Below, in pieces: positions 54,613-64,000 of a stretch of DNA of 64,000 bases (positions are counted from its first letter, which is position 1; the number at the start of each line of letters is the position of its first letter). Origin of the DNA: Variovorax sp. WS11 (GTDB taxonomy: Bacteria > Pseudomonadota > Gammaproteobacteria > Burkholderiales > Burkholderiaceae_C); assembly GCF_010499245.1 (NCBI RefSeq), contig NZ_JAAGOW010000001.1, positions 868,001 through 932,000 of the forward strand, in the 5' to 3' direction. The notes below the pieces were generated by a model. It did not search any database and was not told the origin of the DNA. It saw only the letters and a program-made list of their open reading frames with translations. The position numbers and the translations under genes were made by a program.

Positions 54613-55032
54613 ATGAAGAAACATCTGCTCATGCTCGCGATCGCCTCGTCTTGCTTCGTGGTCACGCAGGCCAGTGCAATGACCCAGGACGAACACAAGG
54701 TCGCCAAGGAAAAGATCGAGGCCGCCTACAAGGTGGACAAGGCCAAGTGCGACGCGATGAAGGACAACGCGAAGGACGTCTGCGAGAAGGAAGCCAAGGG
54801 CAAGGAAAACGTGGCCAAGGCTGAGCTCGAACAGCAATACAAGCCCAGCGACTCCAACGCACGCAAGGTCGAGGAAGAAAAGGTGAAGGCCACCTACGAC
54901 GTCGCGAAGGAAAAGTGCGACGACCAGAAGGGCGACGCCAAGAACGCTTGCGAGAAGCAGGCCAAGGCCGACGAGACCAAGGCCAAGGCTGACATCCGGG
55001 CCATGATGAAGCCCACAGCCAAGACGCAATAA
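54613..55032 (+). CDS. Exported two-repeat cysteine protein, function unknown
   Basis: A 139-aa secreted protein: signal peptide to about residue 23 (TQASAMTQ), then two tandem repeats of roughly 50 residues. Each has the pattern K-C-D-x-x-K-x-x-A-K-x-x-C-E-K-x-A-K (AKCDAMKDNAKDVCEKEAKG, then EKCDDQKGDAKNACEKQAKA), giving four cysteines and a very high Lys/Ala/Glu content. The repeats look helical, with one disulfide each possible in the periplasm. Co-directional with csbD behind AGGAAGGAG, so a stress-related envelope role is a fair guess. Confidence 0.88.
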   Translation: MKKHLLMLAIASSCFVVTQASAMTQDEHKVAKEKIEAAYKVDKAKCDAMKDNAKDVCEKEAKGKENVAKAELEQQYKPSDSNARKVEEEKVKATYDVAKEKCDDQKGDAKNACEKQAKADETKAKADIRAMMKPTAKTQ

Positions 55033-55098
55033 CCGTCCGAGGCGGCAACAGCCGAAGCGGCGTCCACACCGGGCGCCGCTTTTTCTTTGCGCGGTCCC

Positions 55099-55536
55099 TC
55101 AGCCGCGCAGTTCGTCGACCAGAACCTGCAGCGCCGCCGGCAGCTGCACCGGCCGCTGCGTCGTCCGGTCGACGTAGACATGAACGAAATGGCCCTGCGC
55201 CGCCGCGGTCTCGGCACCCTCGGCGAACAACGCGATCTCGTAGCGCACGCTGGAGCTGCCCGCATGCGCCACGCGAACGCCCGCCTCCACCGTCTGCGGA
55301 AAGGCCAGCGGCGCGAAGTAGTTGCATTGCGTCTCGACCACGAAGCCGATGGTGTCGCCGTGGTGGATGTCCAGCGCGCCGCGCTCAATCAGCAGTGCAT
55401 TGACGGCGGTGTCGAACCAGCCGTAGTAGACGACGTTGTTGACATGCCCGTACATGTCGTTGTCAGCCCAGCGCGTCGGGATGCTGCGGAAGACGCGGAA
55501 GGCGCTGCGGTGGTGGGGGGTGGGTCTGGCGCTCAT
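55099..55536 (-). CDS. Acyl-CoA thioesterase (4HBT/YbgC-like hotdog fold)
   Basis: A 145-aa hotdog-fold enzyme from MSARPTP (ATG 55536). The active-site region TRWADNDMYGHVNNVVYYGWFD contains the catalytic Asp (here in DNDMYGHVNN) of 4-hydroxybenzoyl-CoA-type thioesterases. Substrate unknown. It starts 4 bases after the stop of the HDAC-like gene, so they are coupled. Confidence 0.93.
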   Translation of the reverse strand: MSARPTPHHRSAFRVFRSIPTRWADNDMYGHVNNVVYYGWFDTAVNALLIERGALDIHHGDTIGFVVETQCNYFAPLAFPQTVEAGVRVAHAGSSSVRYEIALFAEGAETAAAQGHFVHVYVDRTTQRPVQLPAALQVLVDELRG

Positions 55537-55540
55537 CTCA

Positions 55541-56479
55541 TCAATGCCCTCTGGCCGCGGAATTCTGCCAGCGTCCCCAGTAGTCGACGGCCACGCGGAA
55601 GGTGCCGAGCTGCACCTGCACGGTCTCGGCAATGTCGCTGGCATAGCCGCCGGCCATCGCGAACGCGAGCGGGATGCGGCGCTGCCACGCAAAGTCGAAA
55701 ACGCGCCGGTCGCGCGCCTCCAGGCCGTCGAAGCTCAACTTGAGGCGCCCCAGCCGGTCGCGCTCGAAGGGGTCGGCGCCGGCGAGGTAGATCACCAGGC
55801 CGGGGGAGAAGCGCCGGTCGAGCTCGTCGAGCGCCTGCTCCAGCGCGGCCAGGTAGTCGGCGTCGCCGCAGCCGTCAGGCAACTCGACGTCGAGGTCGCT
55901 CGCCTCCTTGCGGAAGGGGAAGTTCTTCTGTCCGTGCATCGACAGCGTGAACACGCTCGGATCTTCGCGAAAGATGCGCGCAGTGCCGTTGCCCTGGTGC
56001 ACGTCGAGATCGATCACCGCCACCTGCAGCGGCACGCGGCCGCGCCTTCCGTGCTCCGCCTGCATGAGGCGTGCCGCGACCGCGGCGTCGTTGAAGACGC
56101 AGAAGCCCCCGCCCCGATCGGCGCTCGCATGGTGGGTCCCGCCGGCCATGTTGGCCGAGACACCCTCGGCCAGGGCGGCACGGCAGGCGGCGATGGTCGC
56201 ACCGGCCGAGCGGCGCGAGCGCTCGACCATGGTTTCGCTCCAGGGGAAGCCGATCTCCCGCATGGCTTGCGGGTCGACAGTGCCATCGCTGATGGCGGCG
56301 ATCCATTGCGGCGTGTGGGCCAGCGCCAGCTCACCGTCGCTGGCACGTGGCGCCTGCAGCATTTCGACCTCGGGCAGGTGCCGCTCCATCTGCTCGCGCA
56401 GCAGTGCGTAGCGCCCCATCGGAAACCGGTGTCCGGGGGGCAGCGGCAAGACGAAGTGGCCCGAATAAAAAGCACGCAT
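55541..56479 (-). CDS. Histone deacetylase superfamily amidohydrolase
   Basis: A 312-aa zinc-dependent deacetylase-fold enzyme. Start MRAFYSGHFVLPLPPGHRFP (an ATG three codons upstream is possible; neither has a clear SD). Catalytic His pair in GGTHHASADRGGGFCVFND; zinc ligands in VIDLDVHQGNGTA (Asp and His) and LAGADPFERDRLG (Asp). Bacterial members act on acetylpolyamines, acetoin-related or other acetylated small molecules; substrate not determinable. Operon with the thioesterase. Confidence 0.92.
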   Translation of the reverse strand: MRAFYSGHFVLPLPPGHRFPMGRYALLREQMERHLPEVEMLQAPRASDGELALAHTPQWIAAISDGTVDPQAMREIGFPWSETMVERSRRSAGATIAACRAALAEGVSANMAGGTHHASADRGGGFCVFNDAAVAARLMQAEHGRRGRVPLQVAVIDLDVHQGNGTARIFREDPSVFTLSMHGQKNFPFRKEASDLDVELPDGCGDADYLAALEQALDELDRRFSPGLVIYLAGADPFERDRLGRLKLSFDGLEARDRRVFDFAWQRRIPLAFAMAGGYASDIAETVQVQLGTFRVAVDYWGRWQNSAARGH

Positions 56480-56520
56480 AAGGAACATTGTCGGGACGGT
56501 TTTAGAAATCTGCTTCTAAA

Positions 56521-56537
56521 TTGCTGCAAAGCAGCAA
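56521..56537. promoter_or_regulatory. PhaR-type operator upstream of the phasin gene
   Basis: TTGCTGCAAAGCAGCAA, a perfect palindrome with a 3-base centre, contains CTGC-N3-GCAG, the motif reported for the PHA regulator PhaR in Paracoccus. Confidence 0.6.
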
Positions 56538-56544
56538 AAACCTC

Positions 56545-56573
56545 TTGGAGAGCGCCGGGGCGCTGCCTATACT
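56545..56573 (+). promoter_or_regulatory. Probable phasin promoter
   Basis: TTGGAG (56545-56550) and TATACT (56568-56573) are 17 bases apart, directly after the PhaR-like palindrome; about 75 bases of leader precede the phasin ATG. Confidence 0.6.
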
Positions 56574-56654
56574 TCCGCCATGCTGCGCCGCAACATAAAA
56601 AGAAGAGTGCAGCTCACCGTGAATCGTCCCCTTTATCTAACTGGAGCTCCACAA

Positions 56655-57215
56655 ATGGCACTCACCGCTGACCAAATCATCGCCTCCCACAAGGCCAACG
56701 TCGAAACGCTGTTCGGCCTCACCACCAAGGCCTTCGAAGGCGTTGAGAAGCTGGTCGAACTGAACGTGACCGCCTCCAAGGCCGCCCTGACCGAAGCCGC
56801 CGGCACCACGCAAGCGCTGCTGAGCGTCAAGGACGCGCAAGAGCTGCTGGCCCTGCAAGCCGGCCTGTTCCAGCCCCTGGCCGAGAAGACCGCCGCTTAC
56901 AGCCGCCACCTGTACGAAATCGCCCAAGGCACCGGCGCCGAATTCACCAAGGCTTTCGAAAGCAAGACCGCTGAAGCTCAGCAAGCCTTCGTCGGCTTGG
57001 TCGACAGCGCTGCCAAGAACGCCCCCGCCGGTTCGGAAACCGCCGTCGCCGTGATGAAGAGCGCCGTGGCCGCCGCCAACAACGCCTTCGAATCGGTCCA
57101 GAAGGCCGTCAAGCAAGCCACCGACGTCGCCGAAGCCAACTTCCAGGCCGTCTCGACCACGGCCGTGAACGCCGCCAAGAGCACCGCCCAAACGGCTGCC
57201 CGCAAGCGCGCCTAA
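56655..57215 (+). CDS. phaP: Phasin family protein
   Basis: Coats polyhydroxyalkanoate granules. It is 186 aa from [22 protein letters not shown] (ATG 56655, GGAG upstream). It is all-helical: [31 protein letters not shown] is the phasin domain, with an Ala-rich C-terminus ending in a basic KRA. Codon use is strongly biased, as in highly expressed genes. A strong terminator follows. PHA synthase genes are not in the window. Confidence 0.95.
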   Translation: MALTADQIIASHKANVETLFGLTTKAFEGVEKLVELNVTASKAALTEAAGTTQALLSVKDAQELLALQAGLFQPLAEKTAAYSRHLYEIAQGTGAEFTKAFESKTAEAQQAFVGLVDSAAKNAPAGSETAVAVMKSAVAAANNAFESVQKAVKQATDVAEANFQAVSTTAVNAAKSTAQTAARKRA

Positions 57216-57282
57216 TCAATTGACAAGGCCCGCCTCGAGCGGGTGACGATTGTCTCCTTGGGTCCTTCGGGATCCAATTCAA

Positions 57283-57314
57283 GGGCCCCGTCTTCGGACG
57301 GGGCCCCTTTTTTT
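57283..57314 (+). terminator. Intrinsic terminator after phaP
   Basis: A 10-bp GGGCCCCGTC/GACGGGGCCC stem with TTCG tetraloop, then seven T to 57314. Confidence 0.93.
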
Positions 57315-57361
57315 GCGCTCTATGATCGCCGGACGAACGCATTCTTTGAGGAGCTGAGCAC

Positions 57362-58120
57362 ATGCAGATCGAAGGTAAGGTTTTCATCGTCACCGGCGGC
57401 GCTTCGGGCCTCGGCGAAGGCACGGCGCGCATCCTGGCCGCGAACGGCGGCAAGGTCGTGATCGCCGACATGCAGGCGGACAAGGGCGAGGCGGTCGCCA
57501 AGGACATCGGCGGCGTCTTCGTCAAGTGCGACGTGAGCCAGGAGGCCGACGGTCAGGCCGCCGTGGTCGCGGCCCAGAAGCTCGGCAAGCTGGTCGGCCT
57601 GGTCAACTGCGCCGGCATCGCACCCGCCGAGAAGACCGTCGGCAAGAGCGGCCCGCACGCGCTGGCCGTGTTCAGCAAGACCATCACCGTCAACCTGATC
57701 GGCAGCTTCAACATGATCCGCCTGGCGGCCGACGCCATGAGCAAGAACGAGCCTGAATCCACAGGCGAGCGCGGCGTGCTGATCTCCACCGCCTCGGTCG
57801 CGGCCTACGACGGCCAGATCGGCCAGGCCGCCTACAGCGCCTCGAAGGGCGGCGTGGTCGGCATGACGCTGCCGATCGCCCGCGACCTGGCGCGCAACGG
57901 CATACGCAACATGACGATCGCTCCCGGCATCTTCGGCACGCCGATGCTGTTCGGGATGCCCCAGGAAGTCCAGGACGCGTTGGCTGCCAGCGTCCCCTTC
58001 CCCTCGCGCCTGGGCACACCCGAGGACTACGCGAAGCTGGCCAAGCACATCATCGAGAACGACATGCTCAACGGCGAGGTGATCCGGCTCGACGGGGCGA
58101 TCCGGCTGGCGCCGCGCTGA
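57362..58120 (+). CDS. Short-chain dehydrogenase, 3-hydroxyacyl-CoA dehydrogenase type II-like
   Basis: A 252-aa SDR. NAD motif [13 protein letters not shown] at residues 10-22, [12 protein letters not shown], and catalytic Ser-Tyr-Lys in [24 protein letters not shown]. The body resembles HSD17B10-type 3-hydroxyacyl-CoA dehydrogenases ([21 protein letters not shown]). Start [10 protein letters not shown] has GAGGAG upstream. The last 53 bases overlap the 3' end of the convergent BrkB-like gene. Confidence 0.94.
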   Translation: MQIEGKVFIVTGGASGLGEGTARILAANGGKVVIADMQADKGEAVAKDIGGVFVKCDVSQEADGQAAVVAAQKLGKLVGLVNCAGIAPAEKTVGKSGPHALAVFSKTITVNLIGSFNMIRLAADAMSKNEPESTGERGVLISTASVAAYDGQIGQAAYSASKGGVVGMTLPIARDLARNGIRNMTIAPGIFGTPMLFGMPQEVQDALAASVPFPSRLGTPEDYAKLAKHIIENDMLNGEVIRLDGAIRLAPR

Positions 58121-59021
58121 CCGCTGCGATCTCGCCCGGGATCGGCTTCGCGCTTCCGGTGCGCTCGAGGCGCTCGTATTGCGCGATCACCTGGGCGCCG
58201 AAGAGCACCAGCGTGGCGGCGATCTCCAGGCTCAGAAGCACCACGATCGCGGTGGTCAGCGAGCCGTACACCACGTTGACCTGCGACAGCGTGGCGAAGT
58301 ACAGCACCAGCACGCGGCGCGTCACCTCCCAAAGCAGCGCCGCGGTCACGCCGCCCAGCAATGCGTGCCGCAGGCGCAGCCGACCCACGGGCATCACCAG
58401 GTAGAGCGAGGTCAGCATGAAGATCTCGCCGCCCAGTCCGAGCAGATACAGCAGGACCCCCGACACGCCCGACAGCGACCAACGACGGCCGAACAGCTCG
58501 ACGCTTTCCTGCCCGATCACCTGCAACGCGCCCGCCACCAGGGTGACCAGCAGCAAGCCGACGCACAGGCAGAGGATGTAGAGATAGGGCATCACCGCGG
58601 AAATCAGGAAGTGCCGCGAATGGTCTGCCTTGCGGTGATGAAAGATCACCGCCATCGCGCTTTCCAGCACGGTGAAGGCGAGCGAGCTGAAGAAGATCAT
58701 CGTCACCAGCAGCACCGGCCCCATCACATCGCGATGGTCCAGAAAGTTCGACAGCTCGGCAACGATGGCCCGTGACTGGCCCGGCAGCAGCCACTCCAGG
58801 TAGCGACCCACCGAGCTCAGCAGCTCCGCCTGGCCGATGAAGTGCGACATCGCGATCACGCTCAGAATAAGGATCGGCACGATCGACAGCAGCGCGTAGT
58901 AGGCGACCGCGCCCGCGAGCAGCAGGCCCTGGTTAGCCCGGAACGCCTTGGCCGCCTCCCAGGCGAACCGGAGGGGGTGGCGCAGCAAGGGCACTGCGTG
59001 GCGGACGGTATGGCGAATCAT
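58068..59021 (-). CDS. YihY/BrkB family inner-membrane protein
   Basis: A 317-aa protein with six membrane helices. Conserved parts: [50 protein letters not shown], and [35 protein letters not shown]. Once annotated as RNase BN by mistake; true function unknown. ATG at 59021 begins [16 protein letters not shown]. The C-terminus is low-complexity ([11 protein letters not shown]), and this tail is what overlaps the SDR gene; the upstream is divergent from dnaG with 89 bases between. Confidence 0.92.
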   Translation of the reverse strand: MIRHTVRHAVPLLRHPLRFAWEAAKAFRANQGLLLAGAVAYYALLSIVPILILSVIAMSHFIGQAELLSSVGRYLEWLLPGQSRAIVAELSNFLDHRDVMGPVLLVTMIFFSSLAFTVLESAMAVIFHHRKADHSRHFLISAVMPYLYILCLCVGLLLVTLVAGALQVIGQESVELFGRRWSLSGVSGVLLYLLGLGGEIFMLTSLYLVMPVGRLRLRHALLGGVTAALLWEVTRRVLVLYFATLSQVNVVYGSLTTAIVVLLSLEIAATLVLFGAQVIAQYERLERTGSAKPIPGEIAAVSAAPAGSPRRAGSPRR

Positions 59022-59110
59022 GCGAATGCGGCGCGGATTCGAAGCGCCCAGTATGCCGCCGGCCCGCGCCGGCATGAGGTCTTGCGTATGATTTGCCGCT
59101 CCCCGCCTAC

Positions 59111-60430
59111 ATGACCATCCCCGCCTCTTTCATCCAGGAACTGATCGCGCGCGCCGACGTGGTGGAGATCGTCGGGCGCTACGTCCAGCTGAAGAAGGCC
59201 GGCGCCAATTTCATGGGGCTGTGCCCCTTTCATGGCGAGAAGTCGCCCTCCTTCTCCGTCAGCCCGACCAAGCAGTTCTATCACTGCTTCGGCTGCGGGG
59301 CGCATGGCAATGCCATCGGCTTCCTGATGGAGCATGCCGGCATGGGTTTCGTCGAAGCGGTGCACGACCTCGCCGGCCAGTACGGCCTGCAGGTGCCCGA
59401 GGACGACGCCTCGCCCGAGGAGCGCGCCCGCGCTGCCGGGCAACGCCAGAAGCAGGCGACCCTGTCCGAGGTGCTCGAGAAGGCGGGCGAGGCCTACCGC
59501 AAGCAGCTGCGCCAGTCCCCTGGCGCCATCGACTACCTCAAGGGCCGCGGCCTCTCGGGCGAGGTCGCCCGGCAGTTCGGCATCGGTTACGCGCCGCCGG
59601 GCTGGCGCACGCTGGCCAGCGTCTTTCCCGATTACGACGACCCGCTGCTGGCCGAGAGCGGCTTGGTGATCGCCGGGGAGGCCGACGAAAACAGCGAAGG
59701 CAAGCGCTACGACCGCTTCCGCGACCGAGTGATGTTCCCGATCCGCAACGTCAAGGGCGAATGCATCGGCTTCGGCGGCCGGGTGCTGGGCGACGAGAAG
59801 CCCAAGTACCTCAACTCGCCCGAGACGCCGGTCTTCAGCAAGGGCCGCGAGCTCTACGGCCTCTACGAGGCCCGAGCCGCCTTTCGCGAGCGAGGCTATG
59901 CGCTGGTGACAGAGGGCTACATGGACGTGGTGGCGCTGGCGCAGCTGGGCTTCCCGAACGCGGTCGCGACCTTGGGCACGGCCTGTACCACGGACCATGT
60001 GCAGAAGCTCTTCCGCTTCACCGAATCGGTGGTCTTCAGCTTCGACGGCGACGCCGCCGGCCGGCGCGCCGCGCGCAAGGCGCTCGATGGCGCCCTGCCC
60101 TACGCCACCGACGTGCGCAGCGTCAAGTTCCTGTTCCTGCCGGCCGAGCACGATCCCGACAGCTTCATCCGCGAGTTCGGCGCCGACGCCTTCGCCCGCT
60201 TCGTCGGCGAGGCCACGCCGCTGAGCCGCTTCATGCTCGAGGCCGCCCGCGAGGGCTGCGACCTCGGCAGCGCCGAAGGGCGCGCCCACATGGCCAGCAA
60301 CGCCCGGCCGCTGTGGAGCGCGCTGCCGGAAGGCGCGCTCAAGCGACAGCTTTTGACCGAGATCGCGGAAATGGTCCAGTTGAGCGCTCAGGAGCTGGGC
60401 GAGCTGTGGCTCGATTGGTGCCGGGGATAG
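59111..60430 (+). CDS. dnaG: DNA primase DnaG, N-terminal part (zinc-binding and polymerase domains), ends early
   Basis: Makes RNA primers for replication. From ATG 59111 (MTIPASFIQELIARADVVEIVG) the frame gives 439 aa: CHC2 zinc ribbon (MGLCPFHGEKSPSFSVSP, FYHCFGCGAHGNAIGFLM), catalytic core (RFRDRVMFPIRNVKGECIGFGGRVL, PKYLNSPETPVFSKG) and Toprim (ALVTEGYMDVVALAQLGFPNAVATLGTACT, SFDGDAAGRRAARKAL). It stops at TAG 60428-60430 just after LWLDWCRG, without the C-terminal DnaB-binding domain, which is encoded downstream in another frame. Dropping one G from the GGGG at 60423-60426 fuses the two into about 629 codons, near the normal length. dnaG is essential, so sequence error is the first suspicion. 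Confidence 0.9.
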   Translation: MTIPASFIQELIARADVVEIVGRYVQLKKAGANFMGLCPFHGEKSPSFSVSPTKQFYHCFGCGAHGNAIGFLMEHAGMGFVEAVHDLAGQYGLQVPEDDASPEERARAAGQRQKQATLSEVLEKAGEAYRKQLRQSPGAIDYLKGRGLSGEVARQFGIGYAPPGWRTLASVFPDYDDPLLAESGLVIAGEADENSEGKRYDRFRDRVMFPIRNVKGECIGFGGRVLGDEKPKYLNSPETPVFSKGRELYGLYEARAAFRERGYALVTEGYMDVVALAQLGFPNAVATLGTACTTDHVQKLFRFTESVVFSFDGDAAGRRAARKALDGALPYATDVRSVKFLFLPAEHDPDSFIREFGADAFARFVGEATPLSRFMLEAAREGCDLGSAEGRAHMASNARPLWSALPEGALKRQLLTEIAEMVQLSAQELGELWLDWCRG

Positions 60431-61001
60431 CCGCCCACCGGGAGGTCCGGCCAGGCACAACGCCGCGCGCGGCGTTATAGGCCGCCCGCCGAAGCGGAAG
60501 ACCAATGAGAGAGCGCCATTGAGCGCGTCCTGCAATCTGGCGCGCCCCGAGCGCGGCCTGCCCCCGGCAAATTTTTGGCGTCGGGCGGACAATGCCTGGG
60601 AGGCCTTGCCCGGGCCACCAGGTTCTCAAACGGCGAGGTCTGTGTCGCCCCCGATGATCCGGGAGCTCTTCACCTGGCTGGACAGCCAGCTGCACGAACA
60701 CGGGGTGCAGCCCTGGGCGGCGCTGCGCGAGGGCCTGCGAGGCCTGGATTTCGAGGCGCTGGCGCTGCGCGTCATGACCGGCCCCGACGGCGGCCCGCTG
60801 GGCGATCCCGAGGGCGAGCAGGCGGCAGAGGCCGCGCGCGAGTTGCGCAACGTGCTCGATTTCATGCTGGACGACCGGCTCAAGGCCCAGCAGAGCGACG
60901 CCATCGCCGCAGTCGGCAGCGACCCGCGCGCCCTGGAGCGCTACAAGGCCCTGGAGGCGCGCCGGCTGGAGCTGCGCGCCCGCCTGCATCCGCCGCGTTA
61001 A
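60426..61001 (+). pseudogene. dnaG: DnaG C-terminal part (linker and DnaB-interaction domain) in a shifted frame
   Basis: Open from 60426 to the stop at 61001 in the frame one base off the N-terminal part. The last 115 residues are DnaG C-terminal domain: IRELFTWLDSQLHEHGVQPW, LREGLRGLDFEALALRVMT, RNVLDFMLDDRLKAQQSDAI, ALERYKALEARRLELRARL. The preceding 80 residues (Pro/Arg-rich, then RRADNAWEALPGPP) are a plausible but less convincing linker, so more than one discrepancy may exist. An ATG at 60653 could start a separate domain but lacks a visible SD. Confidence 0.8.
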
Positions 61002-61323
61002 TACACCAGGAACTTGCTTGAAAATTGCGCAGCGCGCTATAATTTAAGGCTTCGCAAACATGCGAAATAAGGCAAGAGCGACAGCAGCACCTCCGGGCCG
61101 ACTCGATGCGCAACGCACTTTCCGATGAATCCACATCGGAATACGGGTCAAAAACCGCAAGGACTGCACACCAAATGTTCGCCCGACATCTTGTCTTTTG
61201 AAGAGCGCTCGAGGGGCCGCCCGCGGCCTTTTGTTCGCCCCTCTCTGTTTTTTTGTGCTTCCGCCTGCGCCGGGCTGTTGGCGCCCGTGATTGCGTTGGT
61301 TCATTCTTGTTGTACGAGGTCGT
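61002..61323 (+). promoter_or_regulatory. rpoD promoter and 5' leader with attenuator-like hairpin
   Basis: No gene is called in this 322-base stretch. TATAAT at 61038-61043 with TTGCTT at 61014-61019 (18-base spacer) is a strong promoter candidate. At 61211-61217 GAGGGGC can pair with GCCCCTC at 61237-61243, followed by TCTG and seven T (61248-61254): a terminator-like structure 70 bases before rpoD. A second pairing GGCCGC/GCGGCC lies inside. Between promoter and hairpin is a 22-codon Arg-rich frame (61060-61128) whose stop overlaps another ATG. Confidence 0.6.
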
Positions 61324-63666
<2,343 letters not shown>

Positions 63667-63691
63667 TCCCCTGGCGGATCCTTCGAGCCCG

Positions 63692-63730
63692 AACGCCCGC
63701 TTTGCCTTGACGGCCGCGGGCGTTTTCTTT
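63692..63730 (+). terminator. Intrinsic terminator after rpoD
   Basis: AACGCCCGC/GCGGGCGTT 9-bp stem with a 15-base loop, then TTTCTTT to 63730. Confidence 0.85.
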
Positions 63731-63752
63731 GGCCGCGCACAACAAGCAAGAA

Positions 63753-63825
63753 GTCAGAGTAGGAATGCCAGTCACCCAGCACCCCCTCCGCAGATCCGTA
63801 CGTGCGGAGCTACCGCATACGGCTC
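63753..63825 (-). mobile_element. 3' end of a group II intron (domains V and VI)
   Basis: On the minus strand, 63825-63793 fits domain V: it begins GAGCCGTATGCGG (AGC triad), has a 4-base TAGC loop and returns CCGCACGTACGGATC. A short domain VI follows with a bulged A in TTCCTACTCTGAC; an intron 3' end at 63753 (sequence ends GAC) is my best estimate. It stops about 23 bases from the rpoD terminator. The 5' part of the intron lies beyond the window. Confidence 0.85.
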
Positions 63826-64000
63826 CTGCCTTGGGTCATGACGATCAGACGCTGGTTCGGGTACGGGTGGCAGATGTTCGGAACAGGCAGCCAATGCGCC
63901 ATCAAGCGATACATGCGTCGCCAGGGCAGGTCGCGGCTCTGGCTGCGGCGGCACAGCGTGCGATGCCACAGCCCGACGACCTGATGGCGGAATGTCCTCA
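63810..64000 (-). CDS. ltrA: Group II intron reverse transcriptase/maturase (C-terminal 62 codons, runs off the window)
   Basis: A frame open from the window edge to the TAG at 63812-63810 reads TFRHQVVGLWHRTLCRRSQS, then WRRMYRLMAHWLPVPNICHPYPNQR and ends SRMR. This is the X/En-proximal tail typical of intron-encoded maturases (W-x3-L-x-RRSQ ... W-x2-M-x-RL-x3-WLP-x-P-x-I-x-HPYP). The stop lies inside domain V, as in many bacterial introns. The catalytic RT domain is outside the window. Confidence 0.85.
   Translation of the reverse strand, partial: RTFRHQVVGLWHRTLCRRSQSRDLPWRRMYRLMAHWLPVPNICHPYPNQRLIVMTQGRSRMR

Noticed and set aside
60653..61001. Independent gene for a free DnaG C-terminal domain
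   Set aside because: No SD before the ATG and a single-base change joins it to dnaG; treated as part of a split dnaG.
63772..63969. Alternative minus-strand frame with a Met start through the intron
   Set aside because: Pro/Arg-rich shadow; the maturase tail lies in the neighbouring frame and ends at 63810.

Overview
The window is a chromosomal segment of a GC-rich betaproteobacterium, most likely Burkholderiales, family Comamonadaceae (Variovorax-like). This rests on gene order (rpsF-priB-rpsR-rplI-dnaB, surE-pcm-nlpD-rpoS-rlmD, hupB-tRNA-ppiD, earP-efp with Arg32, dnaG-rpoD), on the iron-uptake genes, and on a phasin that implies polyhydroxyalkanoate storage. Assignments come from reading translated sequence and motifs; no database search was possible.

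Layout. 0-3.3 kb: start of dnaB, a ribosomal/primosomal operon and one unknown gene, all minus. 3.4-6.9 kb: ppsA and its regulator ppsR, divergent. 6.9-9.2 kb: ahpC-ahpF behind a well-spaced OxyR-type site. 9.4-20.4 kb: an iron block with bfr, a five-gene PepSY/DUF2271/DUF4198/ApbE/flavodoxin-reductase operon, a TonB-dependent siderophore receptor, piuC, bfd, tonB-exbB-exbD and hemP, with at least four Fur-box-like sites. 20.5-28.5 kb: GlcG/HbpS-like and BI-1-like genes, the rpoS stress locus, an oxidoreductase and an H-NS-like gene. 28.5-31.2 kb: tRNA-His, ppiD, tRNA-Val, hupB. 31.2-34.3 kb: a tartrate/malate-type dehydrogenase, a fluoroacetate-dehalogenase-like hydrolase and a divergent LysR regulator. 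34.4-40.8 kb: a minor pilin operon pilE-pilV-pilW-pilX-pilY1-fimT. 40.8-46.1 kb: EamA transporter, pgsA, uvrC, earP, efp. 46.1-59.0 kb: mixed metabolism and stress genes (crotonase, LOG, MFS, RmuC, hydroxyacid dehydrogenase, NhaD-like, pncB, CsbD, thioesterase, HDAC-like, phasin, SDR, BrkB). 59.1-63.7 kb: dnaG and rpoD. The right end holds the 3' end of a group II intron (reverse transcriptase C-terminus plus domain V).

How it fits together. The iron block reads as one programme: receptor plus TonB/ExbBD bring ferric siderophore into the periplasm, the PepSY/flavoprotein operon plausibly passes electrons across the inner membrane to release iron, and Bfr/Bfd store and mobilise it. The best candidate for an under-described system is that operon: its DUF2271 protein carries an ApbE-like flavinylation motif.

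Two important genes are interrupted in the sequence as given. tonB needs at least three frame changes in its proline-rich linker, and dnaG is split by a stop after a GGGG run. Both lie in very GC-rich stretches, so sequence error must be excluded before a biological reading.
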